From Ruminococcaceae bacterium HV4-5-B5C (GTDB taxonomy: Bacteria > Bacillota > Clostridia > Oscillospirales > Acutalibacteraceae), in assembly GCA_900184925.1 (NCBI GenBank), contig FXYJ02000001.1, forward strand, positions 186,001 to 250,000: DNA of 64,000 nucleotides, read 5' to 3'. Positions 52,105 to 60,861 of the stretch are shown here, in pieces. Both the position numbers and the translations under genes were made by a program. The first letter of the stretch is position 1. Every line of letters starts with the position of its first letter. Under the pieces are notes generated by a model. That model did not search any database. It saw only the letters and a list, made by a program, of their open reading frames with translations, and was not told the origin of the DNA.

Positions 52105-53174
52105 TCAACATCATTGTAAACCTGCCCGCGCAGGCTTCCCAGAACGAGAACTTTTCGCTGGCCCTGTTCCTGTCCAAAAATACGGTTATCTCGACCGCCG
52201 ACCGCGTGAAATCCTACGGAAGCGTCAACGAGATGATCGCCGCAGGGTTTGATGCAAATAGTCCTGAGGTTGCTGCTGCGGGACTCTATTTCGGGCAGAC
52301 ACCGACACCGGCCAGACTGCTTGTCGGCGTGCAGGGGTCGGACGAGACTTCTCTTGTGGCTCTTACGGCCTGCCGGGCGGCAAATAAAAACTGGTATTTA
52401 TGCGTGCCTCTGCAGGCGGCTAAGGATGACATCCTTCTCATGGCGGGGTATATCGAAACCGCTTCTCCCGCCAGCATTATGTTCTGCACAACGGCAGACG
52501 AGGATGCGAAAGCCGGAACGGCCGGAAATCTGTGCCTGCAGCTGCAGGCGGCAAAGTTTCGCCGGACTCTGACGCAGTACTCGACTTACGCAAATGCGGT
52601 TGCTTCCATTTCCGGATATGCCTGCGCCGCCAACGACGGCTCTCAGGCGTTTGACCTTGCATTCAAGACGGAACCGGGAGTGACGGCGGAAAATCTTACC
52701 CAGACCGATACATCCGTTCTGGAAAACGAAGGGTGCAACTATTACGCGAAATTTGAAGGCCAGTATGATCTCTTCCTGCGCGGCAACATGGCGGACGGTA
52801 CTCCGGCTGATGAGGTTATCGGCATTGATATGCTCACCTCGCAGATTCAGAGCAACGTGATGTCCGTTCTCGCAGGCAGCCCGAAAATTCCGCAGACGGA
52901 CGAAGGAATTGCCCTCATCATCGCTGCCATTGCAACGGCCTGCGATCAGGCCAAACAGCGCGGATTCCTTGCAGCCGGTATCTGGGGCGGTGAGGCAGTC
53001 ATGCAGCTGAAACACGGTGATGCCCTGGCAAACGGTTATTCCATCCAGGCGCAGCCGGTCAGCAGCCTGTCGGCTGCGGATCATACCGCGAGAAAAGCGC
53101 CGCCTGTTTACGTCTGCATTATTCTTGCAAACTCGATCCGGTCGGTCGTACTTACGGTCGACGTGAACCGTTAA
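52083..53174 (+). CDS. Contractile tail sheath protein (DUF3383-like)
   Basis: The 363-residue protein (IINIIVNLPAQASQNENFSL at the start; later CNYYAKFEGQYDLFLRGNMA; ending RSVVLTVDVNR) matches the DUF3383 family of phage sheath proteins, which polymerise around the tail tube and contract. AAAGGAGTGG precedes ATG 52083. Presence of a sheath defines the tail as contractile. Confidence 0.85.
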   Translation: MLNLKSIINIIVNLPAQASQNENFSLALFLSKNTVISTADRVKSYGSVNEMIAAGFDANSPEVAAAGLYFGQTPTPARLLVGVQGSDETSLVALTACRAANKNWYLCVPLQAAKDDILLMAGYIETASPASIMFCTTADEDAKAGTAGNLCLQLQAAKFRRTLTQYSTYANAVASISGYACAANDGSQAFDLAFKTEPGVTAENLTQTDTSVLENEGCNYYAKFEGQYDLFLRGNMADGTPADEVIGIDMLTSQIQSNVMSVLAGSPKIPQTDEGIALIIAAIATACDQAKQRGFLAAGIWGGEAVMQLKHGDALANGYSIQAQPVSSLSAADHTARKAPPVYVCIILANSIRSVVLTVDVNR

Positions 53175-53189
53175 AGGGAGGAATAGAAA

Positions 53190-53627
53190 ATGTACGAAGA
53201 TACAACTTATGGTTTTGAGCAGGTTATCGCAACGATTCAGCACCCGCTTGTCGGGCAGCTGGTCATAACCGGGGCGGGCGTCGGCAGCGTTTCGACTGCC
53301 TACACCGACAACAGTGCGGAAAGCGACCTGGCCGCAGACGGTAATGTGATGGTTACGAAGGTGCGCTCGCACCGCGGTACGATCACATTTGAACTTCAGC
53401 AGACGTCGTCCGCAAACAAATGGCTGCACAACCTTGCAAACGTTCTGGACAACGCAAGTCCCGACCAGTTTCTCGGAACGTCTGTTCGCATTGCGGAGAA
53501 TTTCAGAAACGGAATTCTGGCTTCCGCGGCACATGCCACGATCCAGAAGCGCCCGGATCGCAAAGATGAACAGAACGGCGGCCGTGTGTCCTGGGTGTTT
53601 TTCACCCCTGACCTCGAAACAGAATGA
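53190..53627 (+). CDS. Tail tube protein (DUF3277-like)
   Basis: The 145-residue protein is beta-rich (VIATIQHPLVGQLVITGAG; VMVTKVRSHRGTITFELQQ; VSWVFFTPDLE) and matches the DUF3277 tube family that pairs with DUF3383 sheaths. AGGGAGGAATAG precedes the ATG. Confidence 0.8.
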   Translation: MYEDTTYGFEQVIATIQHPLVGQLVITGAGVGSVSTAYTDNSAESDLAADGNVMVTKVRSHRGTITFELQQTSSANKWLHNLANVLDNASPDQFLGTSVRIAENFRNGILASAAHATIQKRPDRKDEQNGGRVSWVFFTPDLETE

Positions 53628-53635
53628 GGCGCGGC

Positions 53636-53977
53636 ATGGAGGATTTTTGTAAAATCACGGATGGCGGCAGGGAACGTGTGTTTCAGTTCAAGGTCCCCAC
53701 GGCGTGGGACGGCATCGCCCTCTTTAACTACCTGATCTCATACGGAATTCCCTTTCGGCCCAAAGCAAAGGCAATGCCTCCGGAGGATCTTGAAAAGCTC
53801 CTGAAGCTCTGCCTCAAGAATTGTTATGAATCCCTGCCCGGCGGGGATGCTTCCGTTGTCGATGCGAGCGGGCAGGTCGGCATTATCACCGACGGGAAAG
53901 ATGCGCCGCTGCTCACGCAGATTGCGGTAAAATACATGCTTTTTTTTATGGAATGGTGGAAGGACGCAAGCGTTTAA
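53636..53977 (+). CDS. Tail assembly chaperone (short form)
   Basis: The 113-residue protein (MEDFCKITDGGRERVFQF onward) lies between tube and tape measure, the position of gpG/gpE-type chaperones in long-tailed phages. ATG 53636 follows GAGG; an ATG at 53624 overlaps the tube stop and lacks a Shine-Dalgarno. The end of the gene contains a run of eight T, where ribosomes may shift to -1. Confidence 0.75.
   Translation: MEDFCKITDGGRERVFQFKVPTAWDGIALFNYLISYGIPFRPKAKAMPPEDLEKLLKLCLKNCYESLPGGDASVVDASGQVGIITDGKDAPLLTQIAVKYMLFFMEWWKDASV
53941..53947 (+). promoter_or_regulatory. Candidate -1 ribosomal frameshift site T_TTT_TTT
   Basis: In the chaperone frame the codons are CTT TTT TTT ATG. Slipping back one base keeps both tRNAs paired, and the -1 frame is open from upstream of this site to 54201. 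Confidence 0.6.
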
Positions 53978-54201
53978 CGTTTACGCCCCGTTCCGCCCCG
54001 TATTTCACTGCACAGCCCGCCAACTTCAGCTCTTTGCTGTTTGTTCCCGTGATGGCTCACCTCTGGAAACAGAAAGAGCTGAAGGACGGAACCTACAGCT
54101 ATATCGACCTGCTCGATATTCTGGAAGCAATCAATGTCGAGAACGAAAACAAGTGGCGCGACTACGAACACGAGAAGAACCGGAGGCAGATCCATGAGTA
54201 A
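53953..54201 (+). CDS. Tail assembly chaperone extension (-1 frame, gpT-like)
   Basis: The -1 frame encodes MVEGRKRLTFTPRSAPYF, then MAHLWKQKELKDGTYSYIDL and ends DYEHEKNRRQIHE. It overlaps the chaperone end and has no ribosome binding site at 53953, so it is most likely made as a fusion by frameshifting at 53941-53947, giving a product of about 188 residues. An internal ATG at 54052 is the alternative. The stop overlaps the tape-measure start. Confidence 0.65.
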   Translation: MVEGRKRLTFTPRSAPYFTAQPANFSSLLFVPVMAHLWKQKELKDGTYSYIDLLDILEAINVENENKWRDYEHEKNRRQIHE

Positions 54202-55603
54202 AAATATCAACCAGTATCTGGTCACCCTCGGGTTTGACCTTGACAGCAGGGAAGGAAAAGCGTTTCTTGCTCTTGAAGAAGAGATCGAAAAGAAAAACAA
54301 AGAGCTCGGTTTTTCCAGTGAGGCTGCCGCAAAGAGCACCCAAAAGCAGAACAATGCCCAAAAAGACCGAATGGCCAACACAAAAAAAGAAATCGACCTT
54401 CTCGAAAAAATGCTGGAGGTCAGTGAAAAGCTGAACAAAAGCGGTAAAGGGCGCGCCGATGCCACATCCGCGAACGGAAAAAAAGAACCGAAGGAGGAAG
54501 AGAAAAAGTCTTCCTCCGGGAAGTCCGTCACGGCCCCGTTTGAGAACATGAAAACGTCTCTTGGCGAATTTGGGCAGGCGTGGGACAGCTTTAAAAGCGG
54601 CGATATTGTTTCGGGAATTACACAGAGCGTTTCCGGTGCAAAGTCTTTCAAATCTTCCATTGACGCCTTCGGCGAAGTTTTCGGAAAAAAGGGACAGCAG
54701 ACAGGCGGATTAAAACAGTCGCTGAACGACGTCTTTGGCTTGGGCAAGTCCTCTGCCAAAGGCCTCGGAAAGCTGGCAGGCGGTGCGAAAGACGCCGAAG
54801 AAGCCGCCAAGGTTGGCAACACGGTCGCTAAAGTAGGCAGCACAGCCGCCAAAGTTGGCAACGCAGCGGCCGGGGCAGCAGACGCCGCGACCGCCGGGGC
54901 AGCGGAAGCCGCCGGAGCAGACGCAACAGTGGCAGCCGCCGGATCTGTGGTGGCACCAATCGCCCTTGCAGCGGTTGCCGTCGGCCAAACGCTGTTCGAC
55001 ATGTCGAGCTCAATTGCAGACAAAACAACGCGAATAGAAGCGATGGCTCGGCAGCTTGGAATTTCCGACCAGGCGGCGTACCGGTTAGACAGCTCTTTGA
55101 CCGCAATGGGAAAAACAATCGACGATATGGATGAAATCGAGAACGACCCGATCCTAAGTAAGCAGTTTGACGGGCTTCAGAAACGGGCGGCAGAGCAAGA
55201 TCCGGAAGAAGCAATGAAAGGCGGTAAAGTGTGGGAGCAAGGAGCCGGAAAGGAAGCTGCCGAATTCAACGCCAAATTCAGTCAAAGTATGGGATATCTG
55301 GGCGATTCAATCAACTCAAATGTTGCGGAAGCGACAAACCCATACTTTGAGGCTTTTTTTGGCTTCTTGAATAGTTTAATCGACCCGTCGGGTGGCAATG
55401 CCGACGCCGCCAGCTACGCTCCGCAGCAGGCCTATTATTCTTCCAGTTATGCCGAGGGCGCCAAAATTGAGGTGTCCCCGACAATCAACGTCACCGCCAA
55501 CTCCGGAAACGCTCAGGAGATTGGCTCCGCGACGTCCGACGCAATAACCGGCACGATGAATAACGGCGCCCTTGTGCGCTATGTGAGAGGACTGAACCGC
55601 TGA
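54194..55603 (+). CDS. Tail tape measure protein (short)
   Basis: The 469-residue protein starts SKNINQYLVTLGFDLDSREG, as many tape measures do. It has a charged coiled coil (~30-105), a Ser/Lys-rich linker, an Ala/Gly-rich region, and a hydrophobic segment around residues 240-270 (AAAGSVVAPIALAAVAVG). GGAGG precedes ATG 54194. If tail length scales with tape-measure length (about 1.5 angstrom per residue), the tail would be roughly 70 nm, short for a myovirus. Confidence 0.82.
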   Translation: MSKNINQYLVTLGFDLDSREGKAFLALEEEIEKKNKELGFSSEAAAKSTQKQNNAQKDRMANTKKEIDLLEKMLEVSEKLNKSGKGRADATSANGKKEPKEEEKKSSSGKSVTAPFENMKTSLGEFGQAWDSFKSGDIVSGITQSVSGAKSFKSSIDAFGEVFGKKGQQTGGLKQSLNDVFGLGKSSAKGLGKLAGGAKDAEEAAKVGNTVAKVGSTAAKVGNAAAGAADAATAGAAEAAGADATVAAAGSVVAPIALAAVAVGQTLFDMSSSIADKTTRIEAMARQLGISDQAAYRLDSSLTAMGKTIDDMDEIENDPILSKQFDGLQKRAAEQDPEEAMKGGKVWEQGAGKEAAEFNAKFSQSMGYLGDSINSNVAEATNPYFEAFFGFLNSLIDPSGGNADAASYAPQQAYYSSSYAEGAKIEVSPTINVTANSGNAQEIGSATSDAITGTMNNGALVRYVRGLNR

Positions 55604-56358
55604 TGTCGCTGGTTGTAATTACCGATACGAAAGAGGGAAGTTCCTACTGTTTCGATGCTACCTTCAAAGAAACACACACCTTTGAGAACCAGATCACGAC
55701 GAATCCGGTGCAGGAAGGTACCCCGATCAACGACCATGTTTACCAGCAGCCGATTGTATTCACATGGGATGTGGGAATGTCGGACTGCCTGACGAGCATT
55801 TACCCGGGGCAGTTTAATTCTTCGGAGCAGCGCAGTGTCGCGGCCTTTGACGTGCTGGAGTCACTGTGGGAGAATGCAAAGCTTCTCACAATCACGACTT
55901 CGTTCCGGCAGCATAAAAACATGGTCATCAAGCAGTTTGTGCCGTACCGGGATAGATCCACCATGTTCGGCATGCGGGCGAACGTGGTCTTTCAGCAGGT
56001 CATCGTCACCGCGGCAACGGATATTGCCGTTGCGGCAAAGGATTCGAACAATCCACAAACGACTGGTAAATCCTTCACGGATTTACTGGCAGATGAGTCA
56101 TTGGATATTAAAACAATTACGATTCCCCTGTCTCCCGTCCGAAAGGCCACCTACAATGGTCAGACAATGACAATTGAAGATTACTTTAAAAAGTATTCGG
56201 CAAAGCCTGGCAGTAATAATATGAACTTACTCAGCGGACATTTTTACGATTACACCATAACGCCGATTATACCTTATTCAGTTACGTCCGCGACAACGTT
56301 TCGTATTGGCAATGATACTCTCAGCTTTAATGATTTGTTAAAAAAATATGGGAAGTGA
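55603..56358 (+). CDS. Dit-like tail/baseplate protein
   Basis: The 251-residue protein has an N-terminal beta-rich domain (VVITDTKEGSSYCFDATFKE; TFENQITTNPVQEGTPINDH; ANVVFQQVIVTAA) typical of Dit-like phage proteins with their 'ITxxPVEDGxxIxDH' opening. The C-terminal ~90 residues are more A+T-rich and unassigned. It follows the tape measure with a 1-bp overlap, the expected position. Confidence 0.75.
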   Translation: MSLVVITDTKEGSSYCFDATFKETHTFENQITTNPVQEGTPINDHVYQQPIVFTWDVGMSDCLTSIYPGQFNSSEQRSVAAFDVLESLWENAKLLTITTSFRQHKNMVIKQFVPYRDRSTMFGMRANVVFQQVIVTAATDIAVAAKDSNNPQTTGKSFTDLLADESLDIKTITIPLSPVRKATYNGQTMTIEDYFKKYSAKPGSNNMNLLSGHFYDYTITPIIPYSVTSATTFRIGNDTLSFNDLLKKYGK

Positions 56359-56684
56359 CTGATGTGGTTAGCGAAATCCTCTTAAATAATAATCCGAATC
56401 AAACATGTTCTCTGGTCGTCCCGGGTGACCGTCGGAACATTGCGTTTATGCTGACACAGTCATGGAACGCCGAGGCTGGGTACTGGGCAATAGGAATTTA
56501 TGACCAGACCTTGCGCCCAATCGTTCTCGGCATCCCGCTTCTCTGCGGGCACGACCTGCTGGAGCAGTATCAATACCTGAACATCGGAAGCCTGTACGTC
56601 GTGAACATCGGGGATCCGACCATAGAAACGCCCGATGACAAAAACATTGGGCAGAATTTTAAGTTATTGTGGGTGTTGGAATAA
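56355..56684 (+). CDS. Baseplate plug protein (Pam3 gp18-like)
   Basis: The 109-residue protein (ILLNNNPNQTCSLVVPGDRR; WAIGIYDQTLRPIVLGIPLLCG; YQYLNIGSLYVVNIGD) matches the small beta-barrel plug family found between Dit-like and hub genes in minimal myovirus baseplates. It starts at GTG 56355, overlapping the previous stop (GTGA). Confidence 0.7.
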   Translation: MTDVVSEILLNNNPNQTCSLVVPGDRRNIAFMLTQSWNAEAGYWAIGIYDQTLRPIVLGIPLLCGHDLLEQYQYLNIGSLYVVNIGDPTIETPDDKNIGQNFKLLWVLE

Positions 56685-57766
56685 TGGTGGACAACAGCTT
56701 ACCGCAGACAAAAGAACAAACAGTCTACACTTCCACAGGGCAGGCAATTTCGTCTACCCTGAACTGGATGAGAGTGTATTGTGTAAAAATTTACTACCAC
56801 ACGAAGAAAATCACGAATGCGAGCGACGCAAAAACGTACAATCAGGAATTTGCAAAGGAAATCGACACCGACAGGATTTTCGATGTGTCTGATCTCCGAG
56901 TACAGTTTTCCATCCGCCGGTGCGCCCTGCATTATCCAAATCAGGCAATCATCCAGATTTATAACCTGAATGCGGAGACTGAGAACGCTATTATTCAGAA
57001 TGGATACCGTGTTATAGTTGATGCGGGATATCAGCACGGCAACTGTGGGCGGATTTTCGACGGAAGTGTAGTTATGTGTACCCGGCAGAGGCAAAACGGT
57101 GTTGATTACGTTCTAAATATTCTTGCAATCGACGGGGATTCGTTCCTTAACGGCGCATTTTGCAATTTCACGTATGACAAAGGAGAAACGGCCCAACAGG
57201 TTCTTACCGATATTTGCAGCAAAGCATCAAATCCGATTTCCATTGGCTATTCCAGCCCCGCTCTCGACAACATAGTGCTGTCAAAAGGCGGTGCAGTTTA
57301 TGGACAGCCCAAGAAAGCGCTTGAGGATTTAGCTAGGACAATTAACGGGACCTGGTATATCGATAACGGCCAGCTTTATATGTTTGCCTATTCGGATGGT
57401 AACGAAAGGTTTCCTGGCGGCCTGAAACAGGCCGTCGAGCTCAATTCGAAGACGGGACTCGTTGGAAATCCACAGCAGGTTAACTACGGTGTGCAGGCAC
57501 GGTGTCTTCTGAATCCCAAAATTATGCCGTATGGGCTGATCCATTTACCGAGCCGGTATATTACGGAGCAGATGGTGCAGGCAGGGGGACCTCCGAAAGA
57601 CTTTGAAGCCGCCAATACGCTTGATCCAGAGGAGATTTACCGTGTGTGTTCCGTGACGTTTACCGGCGACACCCGCGGGAATGAGTGGTACTCCGATATT
57701 ACTGCGGTCGACCAGGGCGGCGACATGATGTCGATGCTGACCGACCCAAGCTATACGGCAAACTGA
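56684..57766 (+). CDS. Baseplate hub protein
   Basis: The 360-residue protein contains a conserved hub pattern: FSIRRCALHYPNQAIIQIYN, DAGYQHGNCGRIFDGSVVMC and GVQARCLLNPKIMPYGLI. These resemble phage hub domains that connect tube and spike (gp27/gpD-like). ATG 56684 overlaps the previous TAA. This region is more A+T-rich than the flanking tail genes. Confidence 0.72.
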   Translation: MVDNSLPQTKEQTVYTSTGQAISSTLNWMRVYCVKIYYHTKKITNASDAKTYNQEFAKEIDTDRIFDVSDLRVQFSIRRCALHYPNQAIIQIYNLNAETENAIIQNGYRVIVDAGYQHGNCGRIFDGSVVMCTRQRQNGVDYVLNILAIDGDSFLNGAFCNFTYDKGETAQQVLTDICSKASNPISIGYSSPALDNIVLSKGGAVYGQPKKALEDLARTINGTWYIDNGQLYMFAYSDGNERFPGGLKQAVELNSKTGLVGNPQQVNYGVQARCLLNPKIMPYGLIHLPSRYITEQMVQAGGPPKDFEAANTLDPEEIYRVCSVTFTGDTRGNEWYSDITAVDQGGDMMSMLTDPSYTAN

Positions 57767-57771
57767 CCTGG

Positions 57772-57797
57772 AGCGTCCTCCTGCGGGGACGCTTTTG
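57772..57797 (+). terminator. Hairpin with short T-tail inside the tail operon
   Basis: AGCGTCC and GGACGCT form a 7-bp stem followed by TTTTG, between the hub and spike genes. It may attenuate or delimit processing; T-tail is short. Confidence 0.5.
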
Positions 57798-57821
57798 TGA
57801 TTCTCAAAAGGTGGTGATGTT

Positions 57822-58742
57822 TTGATTTCTCTTCAGGAACGTTCCGACATTCAGCAGGCCGTTTATGACGAGTTGAAAAACAATATCTTCGCAGAGCTGC
57901 ATGTGGCCGATATCGGCGTCATAACCGCGGTGGGAAGTGACAACCTCGTCACGGTCCAACCGATTGTCCGGGACCGGATCGTCGGAAGCGACGGAAAAGT
58001 CGGATGGCAGGACCCTCCCAAAATTCCGGACACGCCGTTTCTCTCCGTCGGCGGAGTTGCTCCTCAGGTGGGGCAGTCCGCGCTCATTATCTTCTGCGAC
58101 AAGGACATATCCGCATGGATCAAACAAGGCGGACAGAATGCCTCCGGAACACCGTCCGCGCAGAATCAGGAGACGCTCAAACCGCATGACATGACAAACG
58201 CCGTGGCAATCGTAGGTTTTGGGGTGACGGTCAGCCAGTCTGCCGGATACGGAGACATTACCGCCTCCACGGCAAACAACGGCACCGGGGTAAGCGACGC
58301 GCTCCTCAAATTTATCGAAAACTGGGAAGGCTGGGTTGCAACGCCTTACACCGACAGCGGCGGGACCTGGACGATCGGGTTCGGGCATACCTTTAAGCCC
58401 CCGTGGACGGGGCCGAATCCGATGACGCGGGAACAGGGGGAGGCAATGCTCAAGAGCGACCTGACTTCCTATATCAATTCCGTCAAATCGATCTTCAAAG
58501 ATTTCCCCCTGACGCAGAACCAGTTTGACGCCATGGTGGATTTTGTTTATAACCTCGGGGCAGGAGCACTCAAAGGCTCGACGCTGGAGGCCGATATCCG
58601 GAACCACGCATCGAGCGATAAGCTCAAAGCCGACTTTGAGGAGTACAGCCATGTGCACGGGAAGGTGCTGGCCGGGCTCGTTCACCGACGCGATGGAGAA
58701 TGGGCCATGTTCTGCAACGCACAGTATTTAACCAACCATTAG
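57822..58742 (+). CDS. Baseplate spike (Gp138-like N-terminus) fused to a GH24 lysozyme
   Basis: The 306-residue protein starts at TTG 57822, after GGTGGTGAT. Residues ~1-115 (LHVADIGVITAVGSDNLVTVQ; GGVAPQVGQSALIIFCD) match the OB-fold Gp138 domain of membrane-piercing spikes. From ~160 on there is a T4-type lysozyme with the catalytic triad spaced exactly as in T4: E169, D178 and T184 within WEGWVATPYTDSGGTWTIGF. As in T4 gp5, the fusion would digest peptidoglycan locally during penetration. RREGEWAMF-like RRDGEWAMF near the end is typical of GH24. Confidence 0.85.
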   Translation: MISLQERSDIQQAVYDELKNNIFAELHVADIGVITAVGSDNLVTVQPIVRDRIVGSDGKVGWQDPPKIPDTPFLSVGGVAPQVGQSALIIFCDKDISAWIKQGGQNASGTPSAQNQETLKPHDMTNAVAIVGFGVTVSQSAGYGDITASTANNGTGVSDALLKFIENWEGWVATPYTDSGGTWTIGFGHTFKPPWTGPNPMTREQGEAMLKSDLTSYINSVKSIFKDFPLTQNQFDAMVDFVYNLGAGALKGSTLEADIRNHASSDKLKADFEEYSHVHGKVLAGLVHRRDGEWAMFCNAQYLTNH

Positions 58743-58756
58743 GAGGCTGCAGCACA

Positions 58757-59101
58757 ATGAAATACAGAGCTACAACGCCGGACGGAGACTATTCCTTCGG
58801 CTTCGGGAACGCTTCGTTTGTGACGGACGCCGAAGCGGTCCGGCAGGCGATCGGGACGAAGCTCAAAATGTTCAAAGGGGAGTTTTGGGAAGACCTGAAA
58901 GACGGCCTTCCTTTTTTTGAGCAGGTTGCCGGGAACTTTGACAAAAACGTAGCAGATATGACAATCCGGTCGCGAATTCTTGACACGCCGCATGTGTCGG
59001 GAATTCAATACTTCCGGAGCCAGATCAGCACAGACAGAAAATACAGCATGACGGCCTCCGTGAATACTGATTTCGGAGCCGTTTCTGTGGGGGTGAGTTA
59101 A
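58757..59101 (+). CDS. Baseplate wedge protein, gp25/gpW-like
   Basis: The 114-residue protein (DGDYSFGFGNASFVTDAEAV; IGTKLKMFKGEFWEDLKDGL) has the gp25/W pattern in which a small protein joins sheath to baseplate. AGGAGG lies ten bases before ATG 58757. It precedes gpJ, as in nearly all contractile systems. Confidence 0.8.
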   Translation: MKYRATTPDGDYSFGFGNASFVTDAEAVRQAIGTKLKMFKGEFWEDLKDGLPFFEQVAGNFDKNVADMTIRSRILDTPHVSGIQYFRSQISTDRKYSMTASVNTDFGAVSVGVS

Positions 59102-60274
59102 ACGGCATATTTTGAACCTTATGTGGACGCCTGCGGGCTGCATCTTCCGACATTTCAGGAGATTCAGAGCAATCTTATCGACCGCGCAAAGTCCATCTTC
59201 GGCCAGGATATTTATCTGGATAACGACAGTCAGGACATGCAGTATATCGCGGCGATCTCAAAAGCAATTTATGATACCATGCTGTGCTGCCAGCTTGCAT
59301 ACAACAATCAGTCTCCGCAGTCCGCCGTCGGCACGGGACTGGACAGCCTTGTGAAGCTCAACGGCATTGCACGAAATCCGGCCACCTATTCAACCGTACA
59401 GATCACGTGCATCGGGGAGCCGGAAACGGTGATTATGAACGGTGTGGTGCAGGATACGGCGAATCAGAAATGGGATCTCCCGGCAAACGCAGAGATCCCG
59501 GCCTCCGGCGTGCTTTCCTGCACAGCGACGAGCGAAGTGCCCGGGAATATTATGGCGCCTGCCGGGACGATTCAGGTCATTGCCACGCCTCAATATGGGT
59601 GGTACTCCGTTTCGAACGCCGCCGCAGCGATTCCCGGCGTGGCGACGGAGACGGACACGGAACTCCGGAAACGCCAGAGCATCAGCGTAGACCTGCCTTC
59701 GCAGACTCCTCTCAACTCCACGGAAGCCGCAATTCAGGCAGTGGATGGGGTCACACGTTCCCATGTCTACGAAAACTACACCAATACAACCGACCCGAAC
59801 GGGATTCCGTCTCACTCCGTGGCGCCGGTTGTTGAGGGCGGGGACGACGCGTTGGTTGCGAGTGCAATTGCCAAGTCAAAAACCATTGGCTGCGGTACAT
59901 TCGGAACGACGCAGATCACGTTGCCCTCTCAGTTCTCCGTTGGAGGCAGTACAAACTTTTCACGGCCGACGGAAGTCTCTGTAGATGTCAATGTTACGGT
60001 GGTTCTCCTGACCTCCGACTATACGTCCGCCGTACAGGCCGATATCATCGCCAACATCGAAGACTATATCAACACACTGGGCATCGGGTCGGACGTGGAG
60101 GCTTCTTCTCTCTACTATCCGGCACTGTCGGCAATGGACGACCAGAGACTCCCGACCTTCCGTATTTCTTCCGTCACCGTTAAAAAGACGGGAGGAACTG
60201 CGGGGAATACCATCGGCCTTGCGTGGAATGAGGTTGCCAAAGCAAACGCCGTAACAATTACCGGAGGTCTGTGA
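59102..60274 (+). CDS. Baseplate J-like protein (start codon ACG or GTG)
   Basis: The ~390-residue protein (AYFEPYVDACGLHLPTFQEI; SAVGTGLDSLVKLNGIAR; AIPGVATETDTELRKRQSIS) matches baseplate J/gp6-like wedge proteins. Conserved N-terminal sequence extends upstream of the first ATG/GTG/TTG in frame (GTG 59123). Directly after the previous stop comes ACG GCA TAT TTT, with GGGGGTGAG four bases before. I place the start at this ACG, where relatives would have ATG; GTG 59123 has no Shine-Dalgarno. Confidence 0.82.
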   Translation, partial: TAYFEPYVDACGLHLPTFQEIQSNLIDRAKSIFGQDIYLDNDSQDMQYIAAISKAIYDTMLCCQLAYNNQSPQSAVGTGLDSLVKLNGIARNPATYSTVQITCIGEPETVIMNGVVQDTANQKWDLPANAEIPASGVLSCTATSEVPGNIMAPAGTIQVIATPQYGWYSVSNAAAAIPGVATETDTELRKRQSISVDLPSQTPLNSTEAAIQAVDGVTRSHVYENYTNTTDPNGIPSHSVAPVVEGGDDALVASAIAKSKTIGCGTFGTTQITLPSQFSVGGSTNFSRPTEVSVDVNVTVVLLTSDYTSAVQADIIANIEDYINTLGIGSDVEASSLYYPALSAMDDQRLPTFRISSVTVKKTGGTAGNTIGLAWNEVAKANAVTITGGL

Positions 60275-60849
60275 TGGACTACACAAAACTGGTGATTCCA
60301 CAGCACCGGATCCAGCCTAAGTTTATGGCATGGCTGAACGCTGCTCTGGAACCGCTGCAAAGTACTCAGAAGCTGCTGACCAGCCTGGGGGATCAGTTCG
60401 ATCTTGACCGGGCAGTGGGCGCGCAGCTTGACAGAGTGGGTGCTGTCCTCGGGGTATCCCGGAAGCTGCCGTTCCAACCGTCAGGCAACGTAAGCCCCGT
60501 CATGGAAGATACAAATTACAGGCTGGTCCTGCGTGCGGCCGTGGCAAAACAGCATTTTGACGGGACTATCCCAAACCTTTACGGCCTGCTGCAAACGGTG
60601 CTTGGAAACTCAGGCCTGTATTTTGTACCGATTGATAATCAGGACATGTCCGTTGCAATCATCGTCTTTGGGGCGGTATCATCCCTTGTAAGGGATGAGC
60701 TTGAGCATGGTATGATTATTCCGCGCCCGGAGGGCGTCTCCATGACGGTAAATGTCACGGAGGATAAAGTCTTCGCATGGGGCCTCGAAAACGAGGTGTT
60801 CGGCGGTTGGGGAGAATCCACATGGATCCAGACACGCAACAATTTCTAA
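60274..60849 (+). CDS. DUF2612-like baseplate/tail protein (gpI-like)
   Basis: The 191-residue protein (KFMAWLNAALEPLQSTQKLL; FDLDRAVGAQLDRVGAVLG; ending VFGGWGESTWIQTRNNF) matches DUF2612, the family that follows gpJ in this tail type and likely anchors the fibres. ATG 60274 lies six bases after GGAGG and overlaps the gpJ stop. Confidence 0.8.
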   Translation: MDYTKLVIPQHRIQPKFMAWLNAALEPLQSTQKLLTSLGDQFDLDRAVGAQLDRVGAVLGVSRKLPFQPSGNVSPVMEDTNYRLVLRAAVAKQHFDGTIPNLYGLLQTVLGNSGLYFVPIDNQDMSVAIIVFGAVSSLVRDELEHGMIIPRPEGVSMTVNVTEDKVFAWGLENEVFGGWGESTWIQTRNNF

Positions 60850-60861
60850 GGGAGTGACGGC

